A DNA stretch of 64,000 nucleotides from Cryobacterium sp. SO1 (GCF_004210215.2 NZ_CP067394.1:2914001-2978000); one strand, 5' to 3'. Counted from the first letter of the stretch, positions 33,935 through 42,908 are shown. Translations and numbers: made by a program. Notes: generated by a model from the letters alone, not told the origin.

Positions 33935-34980
33935 CTCTTACCACCACTGCTTCATCAGCCGCTTCGAGCGTCGCCGTTGTGCGACGCCCGAAGCGGCTGC
34001 GGTCGTTGTGGTTGCTGGCCGCATTCGGCGTGCTGGCCGCTCTGATGCTGGCGTCGGTGATGATCGGCTCCCGCGAGGTGAGCTGGGCCGAGATCGTCGC
34101 CGCCCTGGGCGGCTCGGTTGACGGGTTCGGTGAGGCCGCCGTGGCCACCCGCATCCCGCGCACCCTGCTGGCCGTGGTGGCCGGGGCTGCTCTGGGCATG
34201 TCGGGCGCCGTGATGCAGGGCGTCACGCGCAACCCGCTGGCCGACCCGGGCGTCCTCGGCGTGAACGTGGGCGCGGCTCTCGCCGTGGTGAGCGGCATGG
34301 CCTACTTCGGGCTCACCTCGGCGTCGTCGATGATCTGGGTCGCCATCCTCGGCGCCGGCGTCACCGCCCTATTCGTCTACACGATCGGCTCACTCGGCCG
34401 CGGCGGCTCCACCCCGCTCAAACTCGCCCTGGCCGGCGCGGCCACCTCGGCGGCACTGGCCTCGTTCGTCACCGCCGTGGTACTGCCGCGCAATGACATC
34501 GCCGGCGGGGTGCGGTCCTGGCAGATCGGCGGCGTGGGCGGCGCCACCATGGAGAACATCTGGGTGGTGGTGCCGTTTCTCGTGCTGGGTTTCCTCGTCT
34601 GCTTCCTCTCCGCCCGCTCCCTGAATTCCCTCGCCCTCGGCGACGACCTGGCTGCGGGCCTGGGCGAACGGGTGGCCGTGGCCCGCGCCGCCGCTGCGAT
34701 CGGCGCCGTCGTGTTGTGCGGCGCGATCACCGCCGTGGCCGGACCGATCGGCTTCGTCGGCCTCGTTGTGCCGCATGCCTGCCGGCTGCTCGTGGGCGTC
34801 GACCACCGCTGGCTGCTGCCGTTCGCCGCGGTGCTCGGCGCGGCCCTGCTCACCGGCGCCGACGTGCTCGGCCGCATCATCGCCCGCCCCAGCGAGATCG
34901 ACGTGGGCATCATCACCGCCCTGATCGGCGCCCCGTTCTTCATCTACATCGTGCGCCGCCGCAAGGTGCGTGAACTGTGA
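33931..34980 (+). CDS. FecCD-type siderophore permease 1
   Basis: 349 residues with about nine to ten helices. Family marks: PRTLLAVVAGAALGMSGAVM, GVTRNPLADPGVLGVNVGAA and GPIGFVGLVVPHACRLLVG, the segment that contacts the ATPase. Overlaps both neighbouring genes by four bases. An excess of Ala/Leu codons is usual for this class. Confidence 0.92.
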   Translation: MTLTTTASSAASSVAVVRRPKRLRSLWLLAAFGVLAALMLASVMIGSREVSWAEIVAALGGSVDGFGEAAVATRIPRTLLAVVAGAALGMSGAVMQGVTRNPLADPGVLGVNVGAALAVVSGMAYFGLTSASSMIWVAILGAGVTALFVYTIGSLGRGGSTPLKLALAGAATSAALASFVTAVVLPRNDIAGGVRSWQIGGVGGATMENIWVVVPFLVLGFLVCFLSARSLNSLALGDDLAAGLGERVAVARAAAAIGAVVLCGAITAVAGPIGFVGLVVPHACRLLVGVDHRWLLPFAAVLGAALLTGADVLGRIIARPSEIDVGIITALIGAPFFIYIVRRRKVREL

Positions 34981-36032
34981 GCGCCACCATTGGTGTGCGG
35001 CCGTCTTCGACCGCGGCTGCCGTGGCCCGCAGCCGCGCGCGCCGCGTCAGCCGCCGCCGCACCGTGATCACCGTGCTCGCGCTGCTCATCGTGGCGGGGT
35101 ATCTCGTGAGCCTCATGGTCGGCCAGACCTTCTACTCCCCCGCCGAGGTGCTCGGCGTGGTGCTCGGCCAGGACGTGCCGGGCGCCGGCTTCACCGTGGG
35201 CCGACTGCGGCTGCCGCGGGCGACGTTGGCCGTGCTGGCCGGGCTGTGCTTCGGGCTTGGCGGGGTGACTTTCCAGACCATGCTGCGCAACCCCCTGGCC
35301 AGCCCCGACATCATCGGCATCAGCTCCGGCGCCAGCGCCGCCGCCGCATTTGCGATCATCGTGCTGGGCCTGGGCACCACCGCAGTGTCGGTGGTCGCCA
35401 TCGTCTCCGGCCTGGCGGTGGCGCTGGCCGTTTACGCCCTCGCGTACAAGGGCGGCGTGGCCGGCACGCGGCTGATCCTGATCGGCATCGGCGTGGCCGC
35501 GATGCTCGACAGTATGACCGCGTACGTGCTCTCCCAGGCCGCCGAGTGGGACCTGCAGGTGGCCATGCGCTGGCTCACCGGCAGCCTGAACGGCAGCACC
35601 TGGGCGCAAACCGTGCCGGTGCTGGTGGCGCTGGTGCTGCTCGCGCCGGTGCTGCTCGGGCAGGGCCGCAACCTGTCGATGAGCCAGCTCGGCGACGACA
35701 CCGCATCCGCCCTGGGTGTGCGGGTGGAACGCTCCCGGGTGATCATGATCATCGCCGCGGTGGGCCTGATCGCGTTCGCCACCGCGGCGGCCGGGCCGAT
35801 CGCGTTCGTGGCCTTTTTGGCCGGACCGATCGCGGCGCGCATCGTGGGGCCCGGCGTCTCGCTGCTCGTGCCCGCCGCGCTGGTGGGCGCGCTGCTCGTG
35901 CTGGTGGGCGATTTCGCCGGCCAGTACGCGCTCGGCACCCGTCTGCCGGTGGGCGTCATCACCGGCGTGCTCGGCGCGCCGTACCTGATCTACCTCATCA
36001 TCCGCACCAACCGCGCCGGAGGCTCACTGTGA
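34977..36032 (+). CDS. FecCD-type siderophore permease 2
   Basis: 351 residues, paralogous to the previous gene: LRLPRATLAVLAGLCFGLGG, MLRNPLASPDIIGISSGASA and AAGPIAFVAFLAGPIAARIV are the corresponding segments. FecCD importers of this type use a heterodimer of two such permeases. GTG start overlapping the previous stop. Confidence 0.92.
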   Translation: MSATIGVRPSSTAAAVARSRARRVSRRRTVITVLALLIVAGYLVSLMVGQTFYSPAEVLGVVLGQDVPGAGFTVGRLRLPRATLAVLAGLCFGLGGVTFQTMLRNPLASPDIIGISSGASAAAAFAIIVLGLGTTAVSVVAIVSGLAVALAVYALAYKGGVAGTRLILIGIGVAAMLDSMTAYVLSQAAEWDLQVAMRWLTGSLNGSTWAQTVPVLVALVLLAPVLLGQGRNLSMSQLGDDTASALGVRVERSRVIMIIAAVGLIAFATAAAGPIAFVAFLAGPIAARIVGPGVSLLVPAALVGALLVLVGDFAGQYALGTRLPVGVITGVLGAPYLIYLIIRTNRAGGSL

Positions 36033-36838
36033 CCCACGCCCATACCCTCGCAGTGCAGAACCTCACCCTCGGCTACGGCGACCGCACCGTGATCGACGGC
36101 CTCGACCTGGTGCTGCCGGCCGGCCGCATCACCGCGATCGTGGGCGCGAACGCCTGCGGCAAGTCCACCCTGTTGCGCTCGATGTCGCGGCTGCTCGTGC
36201 CGCGGGCCGGCCAGGTGCTGCTCGACGGCAAGCAGGTGCACCGGATGCCCGCCAAGGAGCTGGCCCGCACGCTGGGCCTGCTCCCCCAGTCACCGATCGC
36301 GCCCGAGGGCATCACGGTGGCCGACCTGGTCGGCCGCGGCCGCAACCCGCACCAGCGGATGTTCTCCCGCTGGAGCGCTACCGACGACGAAGCCGTCGCA
36401 GCGGCGCTGGACGCCACCGACACCGCCTCGTTGGCTGACCGGTCGGTGGATGAGCTCTCGGGCGGGCAGCGGCAACGGGTCTGGATCGCGATGGCCCTGG
36501 CCCAGCAGACCGACCTGCTGCTGCTCGACGAGCCGACGACGTTCCTCGACGTGAGCCACCAGGTGGAGGTGCTCGACCTGCTCACCGACCTCAACCGCTC
36601 CCGCGGCACCACCATCGTGATGGTCCTGCACGACCTCAACCTCGCCGCCCGCTACGCCGACCACCTGATCGCCCTCGCGGATGGCCGGGTGCGCGCCGTC
36701 GGCGACCCGCACGAGGTGCTCACCGAGGACACGGTGCAGGCGGTCTTCGGGCTCTCCAGCCGGGTGCTCCTCGATCCCACGTCCGGCCGCCCGATGATGC
36801 TCCCGATCGGGCGGCACAACGTGCGGGTGCCGGTCTAA
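36029..36838 (+). CDS. Siderophore ABC transporter ATPase (FepC/FecE-like)
   Basis: 269 residues from GTG 36029, overlapping the permease stop. Walker A GANACGKST (Ala in place of the usual Gly before Cys), Q-loop LLPQSPIAPEGITVADLVGR, signature ELSGGQRQRVWIAMAL, Walker B LLLLDEPTTFLD and the H-loop VLHDLNLAARYAD are all present. The RGRNPHQ segment after the Q-loop is typical of ferric-siderophore ATPases. Confidence 0.92.
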   Translation: MTHAHTLAVQNLTLGYGDRTVIDGLDLVLPAGRITAIVGANACGKSTLLRSMSRLLVPRAGQVLLDGKQVHRMPAKELARTLGLLPQSPIAPEGITVADLVGRGRNPHQRMFSRWSATDDEAVAAALDATDTASLADRSVDELSGGQRQRVWIAMALAQQTDLLLLDEPTTFLDVSHQVEVLDLLTDLNRSRGTTIVMVLHDLNLAARYADHLIALADGRVRAVGDPHEVLTEDTVQAVFGLSSRVLLDPTSGRPMMLPIGRHNVRVPV

Positions 36839-36863
36839 GGTCTCGTCCGGTTGAGCCCCCGAC

Positions 36864-37215
36864 GCTGGTCCTCCGCCGGTCGCACCCCTCCCGCTGGTCG
36901 AGTCCCTCCCGCCGGTTGAGCCTGTCCCGCTGGTCGAGCTTGTCCCGCTGGTCGAGCCCGTCGAGACCCGGTGACCCGCCCTCAGGGACGCACCACGGCC
37001 ATCCGCCCGAGCCGGTCGATCCCCCTCCGCTGGTCGAGCCCGTCGAGACCCGGTGACCCGCCCTCTCGGACGCACCCCCAGCCATCCGCTCGAGCCGGTC
37101 GATCCCCCTCCGCTGGTCGAACCCCCTCCGCTGGTCGAACCCCTTCCGCTGGTCGAACCCCTTCCGCTGGTCGAGCTTGTCAGACCTGGTGACCCGCCCT
37201 CAGGGACGCGCCCCC
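36864..37215. repeat. Repeat block of GCTGGTCGAGCC / GTCGAGACCCGGTGACC units
   Basis: Many degenerate copies of CTGGTCGAGCCCGTCGAGAC and CCGCTGGTCGAACCCCTTC are packed together with no coding content. The same family makes up 63438-63715. It begins soon after the siderophore operon and fills the gap up to the palindromic repeats. Confidence 0.85.
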
Positions 37216-37227
37216 AGCCATCCGCCC

Positions 37228-37347
37228 GAGCTACGCGGGTCAAACGCCGTTATGCGGGCCACGCGCCAGGGCCGTTTTGAGCTACGCGGGCAAGGCGCCG
37301 CTATGCGGGTGGCGCGCCCGGGGCATAGCGGCGCCTACCCCGCAGAA
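37228..37347. repeat. Dispersed palindromic repeats, copies 3a and 3b
   Basis: A partial copy at 37228-37270 (GAGCTACGCGGG...TTATGCGGGCCACGCGCC) is followed by a complete one at 37279-37347, with inner stem CGCCGCTATGC and complement GCATAGCGGCG around a GGGTGGCGCGCC core. The gap to 37518 has no recognisable gene. Confidence 0.75.
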
Positions 37348-37518
37348 CACAAACGGCCCCACTCCAACCAGCATCCGCGCCCCACCGATGCGGCGGCGGC
37401 CACGTGCAGACGCAAACGACACCCCGTGGTGGATGCTTGACCCCACGACCGTGGAGCCGACTGCGGGAATCAGCTCGTCGCCTGCACGGATTCTCCATTC
37501 CCCGACGCTCAGGGAGAA

Positions 37519-38148
37519 GTGACCACATCGGGCAGTCGAGGTCAGGGCATTCGTCTGGCTCTCGAACTCTTTAACCTCAGAGCCGCGTTGGTGACCACCC
37601 TCGAGAACCAACTCACAGACCAGCGCCACGACCTGTTCACCCGCGCCGGCCTCGGACACCTCGCCGGGAAGATCTACGCGCTCCTACGTCAGATCCCCGC
37701 ACTCACCGTTGAAAGCGCTGCACGCCTACTAGGGGTCTCGACCAGGCACACCGCCACCATCTTCAGTCGACTGCGCCGCCACAAGCTCATCGTCAAACAT
37801 GCTGATGGCTGGGCAAGCTCCAAGAGGGACCTCCGGGACCACGCAGCTCGCACCGAAGGCGTAGCCGGCACCCTGGCCGATCGAGCCGAACGATATCGAG
37901 CCGAACGCGAAGTGTGGGCATGGTGGCACGCCGAAATTGACCGGATGACCACAGCACCGAGAGCCCGCACACGTCGACTCCACGTCACCAGCCGAACTCT
38001 CGAATTCACCGACAGCCGACCAGGTGAGCGCAACTGGCCGCTCTACCCCCGCGACCGCGACGGCCGGGGCGATCACCGTATGGCGCGTTACTGGGCTGTC
38101 AACGGAATGCTCGCCCCGGGCTCGCTCTGGTGGTCAAGCGCCGCCTAA
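37519..38148 (+). CDS. Plasmid-type winged-helix DNA-binding protein
   Basis: 209 residues, GTG start behind AGGGAGAA. The centre holds a helix-turn-helix with wing: TVESAARLLGVSTRHTATIF and SRLRRHKLIVKHADGWASSK. The C-terminal part is basic and Trp/Arg-rich (RYRAEREVWAWWHAEIDRMT; RNWPLYPRDRDGRGDHRMARY). I do not recognise the exact family. As the first gene of the island that carries ParB-, DUF3846- and DUF3560-type genes, it probably regulates or maintains the element. Confidence 0.6.
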   Translation: MTTSGSRGQGIRLALELFNLRAALVTTLENQLTDQRHDLFTRAGLGHLAGKIYALLRQIPALTVESAARLLGVSTRHTATIFSRLRRHKLIVKHADGWASSKRDLRDHAARTEGVAGTLADRAERYRAEREVWAWWHAEIDRMTTAPRARTRRLHVTSRTLEFTDSRPGERNWPLYPRDRDGRGDHRMARYWAVNGMLAPGSLWWSSAA

Positions 38149-38208
38149 CGGACTCAGTAGTAGCACCCAGCCGATACTCTGACCGGAGAAGCGTTCTCAG
38201 GGGGAAAT

Positions 38209-38829
38209 TTGACGATCACCAGCCGATATACCTACGCCGCAGCGATGCTGCTGGCTCTCACGCTCACTGGATGCAGCGCTTCGGCGAGCTCGACCAACGT
38301 GCTCGCCCCATCGGCCCGCAGCGCCTCAGCGGTACCAACACCAACTCCGACCGCTATTCCTGGCGATACTGACGGCGACGGCACTCTTTCCGAATTCGAA
38401 AAACAAGTCGCAGCTCAAAATGCACCACGCGATTATGCGCTTCCAGACGGCACCGTTGTGAGCATCGACCCGAAGGTACCGCTTCCCGCCGAAGTCGTCG
38501 CCGCGATCCGTGGCCAGTTTGCTGAATACGGAGCATATGCGTTAGCTCTGTCCTCTCATTCCGACGTCTCCGAGCAGCAAGCAAGAAGTGATGTCAGCGC
38601 GACGTTCCTCGCGGATCTTGACGCACTAGCTGAGGCCCTTGGTAAGGGAATTGTTCTCACGTATCAAGCGCAATCATCAGTGCCCGGAGGAGGCGAAGAA
38701 ACCCTTTGGGTTTGTACGGCATCCAAGGGTCAGTATCCGGTCCAGGCCCTCGCGGATGGTGACAAGTTCAATGCTGACGTTCAGGCGTGGGCCGCTAGCC
38801 GTGGCTACGAAGTTATCTACATTCAGTAG
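38209..38829 (+). CDS. Secreted lipoprotein with an EF-hand-like calcium loop
   Basis: 206 residues from a TTG start with AGGGGGA upstream. The signal peptide ends in LTLTGC. After a Thr/Pro linker comes DTDGDGTLSEFE, a canonical 12-residue EF-hand/dockerin loop (ligands at positions 1, 3, 5, 12). The remaining domain (from LPDGTVVSIDPKVPLPAEVV) has no motif I can name. It lies directly upstream of the first copy of the leader RNA. Confidence 0.6.
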   Translation: MTITSRYTYAAAMLLALTLTGCSASASSTNVLAPSARSASAVPTPTPTAIPGDTDGDGTLSEFEKQVAAQNAPRDYALPDGTVVSIDPKVPLPAEVVAAIRGQFAEYGAYALALSSHSDVSEQQARSDVSATFLADLDALAEALGKGIVLTYQAQSSVPGGGEETLWVCTASKGQYPVQALADGDKFNADVQAWAASRGYEVIYIQ

Positions 38830-38886
38830 CCACCTTCGGTGAGGCCGTGCCGGCCCTGGGAGCCGCTGCGCGGCACGTCCTTTTCC

Positions 38887-39038
38887 TTTTTTCGTCTGTC
38901 TGGCCGGTCATCGTAGTTCGCTCCGTGCCTTCGTTCCGGGCTTTCGCGGCATATCCTCGCTGCGCTGCGGTATTCCACGACCCTGCACTACGGCACTCCC
39001 GCTCTCAATCGATTTCTCTTGCCAGACAGGCAAAAAAA
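38887..39038 (+). ncRNA. Candidate structured leader RNA, copy A (upstream of the ParB-like gene)
   Basis: A 152-nt element ending 23 nt before the ParB-like start codon. Its ends pair as a long helix: TTTTTTCGTCTGTCTGGC (38887-38904) with GCCAGACAGGCAAAAAAA (39021-39038). Inside, CGTAGT and ACTACG can form a second helix, and GTGCC/GGCAC a further, possibly pseudoknotted one. Two blocks are nearly identical to copy B (33 nt after the 5' strand and about 35 nt before the 3' strand), while the closing helix differs in sequence but keeps pairing. Role unknown; position suggests control of the downstream gene. Confidence 0.6.
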
Positions 39039-39061
39039 TCAGTTGATGGAGAGAGAACCCA

Positions 39062-40462
39062 ATGACTAACACCACCGTAAATGTCGGCACCATCGAGCAC
39101 ATTGACCCGAACCTGATCGTTGTAGAAGCCAACGTGCGCACCGAAGCTCAGCTGGGCCGCGAGTTCGTGGCCAGCATCAAGGCAAACGGCGTCCTGACGC
39201 CGATCCTCGCCCGCCGCGACGACCAGGGCAACATCATCGTGCGAGCCGGTCAGCGCCGCACCCTCGCCGCCCGTGAGGCCGGTTTGGCTACGATTCCGGT
39301 TTACGTAGTATCCGCCGACGAAACGACCGTCGAGCGCATCGTGCAGCAGATGGCCGAGAACGATCACCGCGAGGCCGTCACCGACGCCGACCGGGTGGCC
39401 GCGTTTCAGCAGTTGGCTTTTGAGGGACTGACCCCCGCCGTGATCGCCAAGCGACTGGGCAGCAAGCCTGCCACAGTCAAGGCCGGAATCGCCGTCGCAG
39501 AGAACGCCGTCGCGGCATCCGCCATCGTCAGCCACTCCCTCACTCTCGACCAGGCTGCCGCCTTGATCGAGTTCGAGGGCGACGACGAAACCGTGTCCGT
39601 GCTCATCGACATTGCCACCACCAGCCCGGAGCAGTTCGCCCACGCAGCGCAGCGCGCACGCGACGACAAGCGCGTGGCCACGATGAAGGCCGACGCGACC
39701 GCCGACCTGATCGCGCGCGGCTTCGAGGTTCTGGACCGCGACCGGGGATCCTACGAAACCGACTACACGAGCATCAGCTACCTGACCACCGCAGACGGCG
39801 AGGCAGTCACCGCCGAGCACATCACCGAGAGCGACGGCCGCGCCGCGTACGTGTACGCGTACAGCAGCAGCGACGCCGCCACGGTGCGCTATTACCTGAA
39901 AGACCCCAAGGCTGCCGGGTTCCGCAAGTCCAGCGGCAGCGGGGCCACCAGCGGACCGATGACCGACGAGCAGAAGGACGAACGTAAGACCCTGATCGCC
40001 AACAACAAGGCGTGGGCCAGCGCCGAGGTCGTGCGCCGCGAATGGCTGGCAGAGTTCCTGAGCCGTAAGACGCTCCCGAAGGATGCCACCCAGGCCATCA
40101 CCTACGGCCTGACCGTGCACCACGGCATGGTCGGCAAAGCCATCCAGAACGGCAACGTGCTCGCGCACACGCTGCTCGGGATGAAGCGGGCCAACTACTG
40201 GGATGCCGACAAGCTCGCTGCACTGGTGGAAAAGACCCCCACCAAGGCGCAGCACGTCAGCCTCGCAATCGTCCTGGCCGGTATCGAGGACAGCACCAGC
40301 AAGGAAACGTGGCGCTACCCGAACGCACACAGCGCCCGGTACTTCGTGCAGCTGGCCGCATGGGGCTACGGGCTCAGCGACGTTGAGCAGATCGTGATCG
40401 ACGCCGTTGCCGAGAACGCCGCGACCAAGGCAGCCGAAGAAGGGGAAAAAACAAAGGAGTAG
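39062..40462 (+). CDS. ParB/Spo0J-like nuclease-domain protein
   Basis: 466 residues. The N-terminus is a ParB-type domain: DPNLIVVEANVRTEAQLGRE, IKANGVLTPILARR, VRAGQRRTLAAREAG, with the GxRR CTP-binding pattern, then QQMAENDHREAVTDADRVAA and an HTH (GLTPAVIAKRLGSKPATVKA). The C-terminal 250 residues are a separate helical region seen in plasmid-borne ParB-like proteins of actinobacteria. No ParA gene is adjacent, so partition is unproven. Expression is likely influenced by the leader RNA immediately upstream; a strong terminator follows. Confidence 0.8.
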   Translation: MTNTTVNVGTIEHIDPNLIVVEANVRTEAQLGREFVASIKANGVLTPILARRDDQGNIIVRAGQRRTLAAREAGLATIPVYVVSADETTVERIVQQMAENDHREAVTDADRVAAFQQLAFEGLTPAVIAKRLGSKPATVKAGIAVAENAVAASAIVSHSLTLDQAAALIEFEGDDETVSVLIDIATTSPEQFAHAAQRARDDKRVATMKADATADLIARGFEVLDRDRGSYETDYTSISYLTTADGEAVTAEHITESDGRAAYVYAYSSSDAATVRYYLKDPKAAGFRKSSGSGATSGPMTDEQKDERKTLIANNKAWASAEVVRREWLAEFLSRKTLPKDATQAITYGLTVHHGMVGKAIQNGNVLAHTLLGMKRANYWDADKLAALVEKTPTKAQHVSLAIVLAGIEDSTSKETWRYPNAHSARYFVQLAAWGYGLSDVEQIVIDAVAENAATKAAEEGEKTKE

Positions 40463-40476
40463 CCTCAGCCCAAGAC

Positions 40477-40507
40477 CCGGCGCGACAGTCCCCCACTGCC
40501 GCGCCGG
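40477..40507 (+). terminator. Terminator of the ParB-like gene
   Basis: CCGGCGCG and CGCGCCGG form an 8-bp perfect stem with a 15-base loop, followed by ATCCTTTT. Confidence 0.75.
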
Positions 40508-40532
40508 ATCCTTTTCCCGTGATGTCTCGCAG

Positions 40533-41025
40533 CTAGCTGCAGACTGGATCCTTACAAACAGTGAGCCGCAACGTATTCTCCACAGTCTTGATCTTCTTGT
40601 AGTAAGCCAGTGTGCCTTCCCTGTTCATGTTGCTCAAGAGCCCCATGGCGGTGTTACCTCCGTATAAAGGGCCCCCACTATCTCCAAATGTCATGGAGTG
40701 GTCCACCTCCACGAGATTGCCAATTGTTGTGGTGACACCGTTTTGAGTCGCAGATTTGATTGAACTGAGAGAACTGACGGTGCCGCTGTGCTCATAGTTG
40801 GATGCACGTCCGTATGAGAGCACTCTCTCGTTCAGCCACGGATCGCGTACTTCCTTGACGGGCTTTCCGGCGGTCTCCCTATAGTGAAACCAGGCGTCCA
40901 TCATTACCGGTGATCGCATGAGCATGGCGTCTCCGGTATAGCTGAGCATTTGGGATTGCATGGTCAGTTGCTGCACTTCCCCTGTTGGGGCGTAGTAGTA
41001 CCGGAGATTGGTCGGGCAGTGGCCT
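40533..41025 (-). pseudogene. C-terminal half of a trypsin-like (S1) serine protease
   Basis: The frame preserves ATGHCPTNL (catalytic His region), RSPVMMDAWFH, and TFGDSGGPLYGGNTAMGLLS (catalytic serine), ending CKDPVCS. The signal peptide and pro-domain seen in the paralogue at 42886-44117 are absent: upstream of about 41025 the reading frame runs into unrelated sequence near an insertion-sequence end. It is related to the second protease (shared RSPVMMDAWFH, GDSGGP, C-terminal Cys-x-DP-x-C). Confidence 0.7.
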
Positions 41026-41227
41026 GTTGCGCGTCTCCACGGGTGACGATGAGGCCGGGGTTGTGCGTCGCGTTGGTTGACGATGGGGTTGTCGACATCG
41101 GCGGCGTCATCGTGACGAGCAGCGATGGTCGCGGACGAACGCACGGGCCGGGGTCGTCGCGTTGATCCTGGCGAGGCTGGTCGGCAGTGTGACTGCGAGC
41201 GCCGCCTCCTCAACACGAGGTGGCCCC

Positions 41228-41876
41228 TTCCCGGGTCGGGTGTGGTAGTCAAGAGTTGCTGGCATGACCTGGTGGCAGCAGAACGGAGCTGGACGCGATG
41301 ATCGTGGTCGCCTCGCCGGTGCAGGCCGAGGCCCTGCTCGACGCGGGGCAGCTGAGTTGTCCCGGCTGCGCCGGGACGTTACGCCCGCACGGATATGGCC
41401 GCATCCGCAGGGTGCGCAGCCTCGGCGAGGCACCGGTCACGGTGCGACCTCGCCGGGCCCGCTGCTTCTCGTGCGCGGCCACGCACGTGCTGCTGCCCGC
41501 CGGACTGGTTCTGCGCCGGGCGGACACGGCCGAGGTGATCGGCACGGCCCTGGCGGCGCAGGCCCGCGGCGAGGGGCACCGTACGATCGCGGCCCAGCTG
41601 GGCCGCCCGGTCTCCACGGTGCGCCGCTGGCTGCGGCGGGCACGGGAACCACACGCCGATTGGTTGCATGAACAGGGCGTGCAGCACGCGTACCGCGCCG
41701 ATCCTGACATCCTGAACCGTGAGCTGGTCTGGCCGACCACGCTCGGGGACGCACTGAACCTCCTGGCCGGCGCAGCGCTGGCCTGTCAGCGGCGTGGGGA
41801 CTGCCCGTTGCCGGTGTGGACGCTGATTGGCATGTTCACCCGCGGCCGGCTCCTGCCCCCGCCCCTGCGCACCTGA
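41228..41876 (+). mobile_element. Insertion-sequence remnant carrying a DUF6431 gene
   Basis: The DUF6431 accessory gene (41298-41876) is usually paired with a DDE transposase in actinobacterial elements. Here the transposase is missing: after 41876 the sequence passes quickly into a DUF3560-related frame. The left end is placed tentatively near TGTGGTAGTCAAGAGTTGCT at about 41228. Exact ends cannot be fixed from this copy. Confidence 0.5.
41298..41876 (+). CDS. DUF6431-family zinc-finger/HTH protein of an insertion sequence
   Basis: 192 residues. A zinc-ribbon-like start (LSCPGCAGTLRPHG ... RARCFSCAATHVLLP) is followed by an HTH (GHRTIAAQLGRPVSTVRRWL). The pattern is that of DUF6431 proteins found beside transposases; it may bind the element's ends. 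Whether it still acts without its transposase is doubtful. Confidence 0.7.
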   Translation: MIVVASPVQAEALLDAGQLSCPGCAGTLRPHGYGRIRRVRSLGEAPVTVRPRRARCFSCAATHVLLPAGLVLRRADTAEVIGTALAAQARGEGHRTIAAQLGRPVSTVRRWLRRAREPHADWLHEQGVQHAYRADPDILNRELVWPTTLGDALNLLAGAALACQRRGDCPLPVWTLIGMFTRGRLLPPPLRT

Positions 41877-41922
41877 GAATCCACGCCGGAGCGCTCCCGC
41901 GTGCCCGAAAATCGCCGTCATC

Positions 41923-42330
41923 GTGACGACCGCGACAATTCCCACCGTCACCATCGACGATCACCACGTCACCGTGCCGACCACACCCCCAAAACTCATC
42001 GTCAAACTGGATGACGCCTCATCGTCATCCAACGTGACGGACAACACCGCCGAGCAGATCCAGGCCCGCGCAACCCGCCTCGCCCCGCACATCGACGAGA
42101 AGCGCGACCAGATCGCCTACTGGGAAGCCGTACGCGCCGCCCAGGTCGAAAGCGGCACGGCCACCGGCTACGACCGCTCCACCGTCAAGAAGGGCGACCG
42201 GGTGAAGATTCGCGGGCAGTGGCGCGAAGTCGTGCGCGCCAACCTCAAAACGGTCAGCGTCACAACCGGCTACACGTGGACCGACACCGCCCCGTATGCC
42301 GAGGTTCAGCAGCTCGTGCGGCCCGAGTAG
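41923..42330 (+). pseudogene. DUF3560 C-terminal remnant 1 (chimeric frame)
   Basis: From GTG 41923 the first 40 codons (VTTATIPTVTIDDHHVTVPT onward) look like the start of an unrelated small protein. From about 42030 the frame is the tail of a DUF3560 protein: AEQIQARATRLAPHIDEKRD, QIAYWEAVRAAQVESG, KKGDRVKIRGQWREVVRANL, WTDTAPYAEVQQL. This is the longest of the three remnants at its 3' end. It is followed by a hairpin repeat, as are the other two. Confidence 0.65.
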
Positions 42331-42365
42331 TCCCGCCGCAGCGACCGGCCCGCCCAGGGCCGGCC

Positions 42366-42386
42366 GTGAGGGGGTATCCCCCTCAC
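42366..42386. repeat. GTGAGGGG hairpin repeat H1
   Basis: GTGAGGGGG-TAT-CCCCCTCAC, a 9-bp stem, followed by ACTCCCCCACC. Lies after DUF3560 remnant 1 and is preceded by GGGCCGGCC. Confidence 0.8.
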
Positions 42387-42491
42387 ACTCCCCCACCAGG
42401 TAAAGCGGGGCGAGGCGGCACCGACCTCGAGAACGGCCCCGCCGACGGTCCCAGGAAGGCTCGAGCTGCCTGTTCCAAGTCGGCTTACAGG

Positions 42492-42908
42492 TTAGTTGGG
42501 TCGCGGTGGGGAGATAACTATGACGGCTCCATCGCCGCACGATTCAGGAATCGAAACAGGCCCGTCCTCACCTGCGAGAGGGATTCCCCCGCCGAGCGCC
42601 ATCTCATCCCCAATCTGGTATTTGTCGCCGGCGAAAGTAAGCGTTGTGCCATCCCAGCTGGTGATTGAGTCAGGGAAGACGGGGATAGAGCCGTCCTCAA
42701 AACGAACACAGTTGTCTATGACCGTAAGGGTCCCGATTTTTAGGCCGGCCGATGCGATCGAGTCCTCACTAAGGGGGTAAGTGACTAGCCCAGATGATTC
42801 AGGTGCGACGGGCTCGGTGGCTGTGCATCCGGCCAACAGCGCCACAGAAACGAAGACCACGCTGATCGGGGGCCAACGCCTTCCTCTATTGACAGCCTGG
42901 AGGGTCAA
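42492..42908 (-). CDS. Small lipoprotein of unknown function next to a protease gene
   Basis: The product has a hydrophobic helix ending in the lipobox LLAGC (VVFVSVALLAGCTATEPVAP) and a beta-rich C-terminal domain (GTLTVIDNCVRFEDGSIPVF, TLTFAGDKYQIGDEMALGGG). The start is uncertain: TTG 42908 overlaps the end of the protease gene and is used here. Tight spacing suggests co-transcription with the protease. The second half resembles small beta-barrel lipoproteins but I cannot assign a family. Confidence 0.55.
   Translation of the reverse strand: MTLQAVNRGRRWPPISVVFVSVALLAGCTATEPVAPESSGLVTYPLSEDSIASAGLKIGTLTVIDNCVRFEDGSIPVFPDSITSWDGTTLTFAGDKYQIGDEMALGGGIPLAGEDGPVSIPESCGDGAVIVISPPRPN

Noticed and set aside
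34970..36028. N-terminal extension of the siderophore ATPase frame
   Set aside because: The upstream part is an out-of-frame reading of the second permease; the ATPase starts at GTG 36029 with the usual four-base overlap.
36864..37215. Possible CRISPR or coding repeats
   Set aside because: GTCGAG-type units are irregular, lack unique spacers of constant size and recur at 63438; they are dispersed non-coding repeats.
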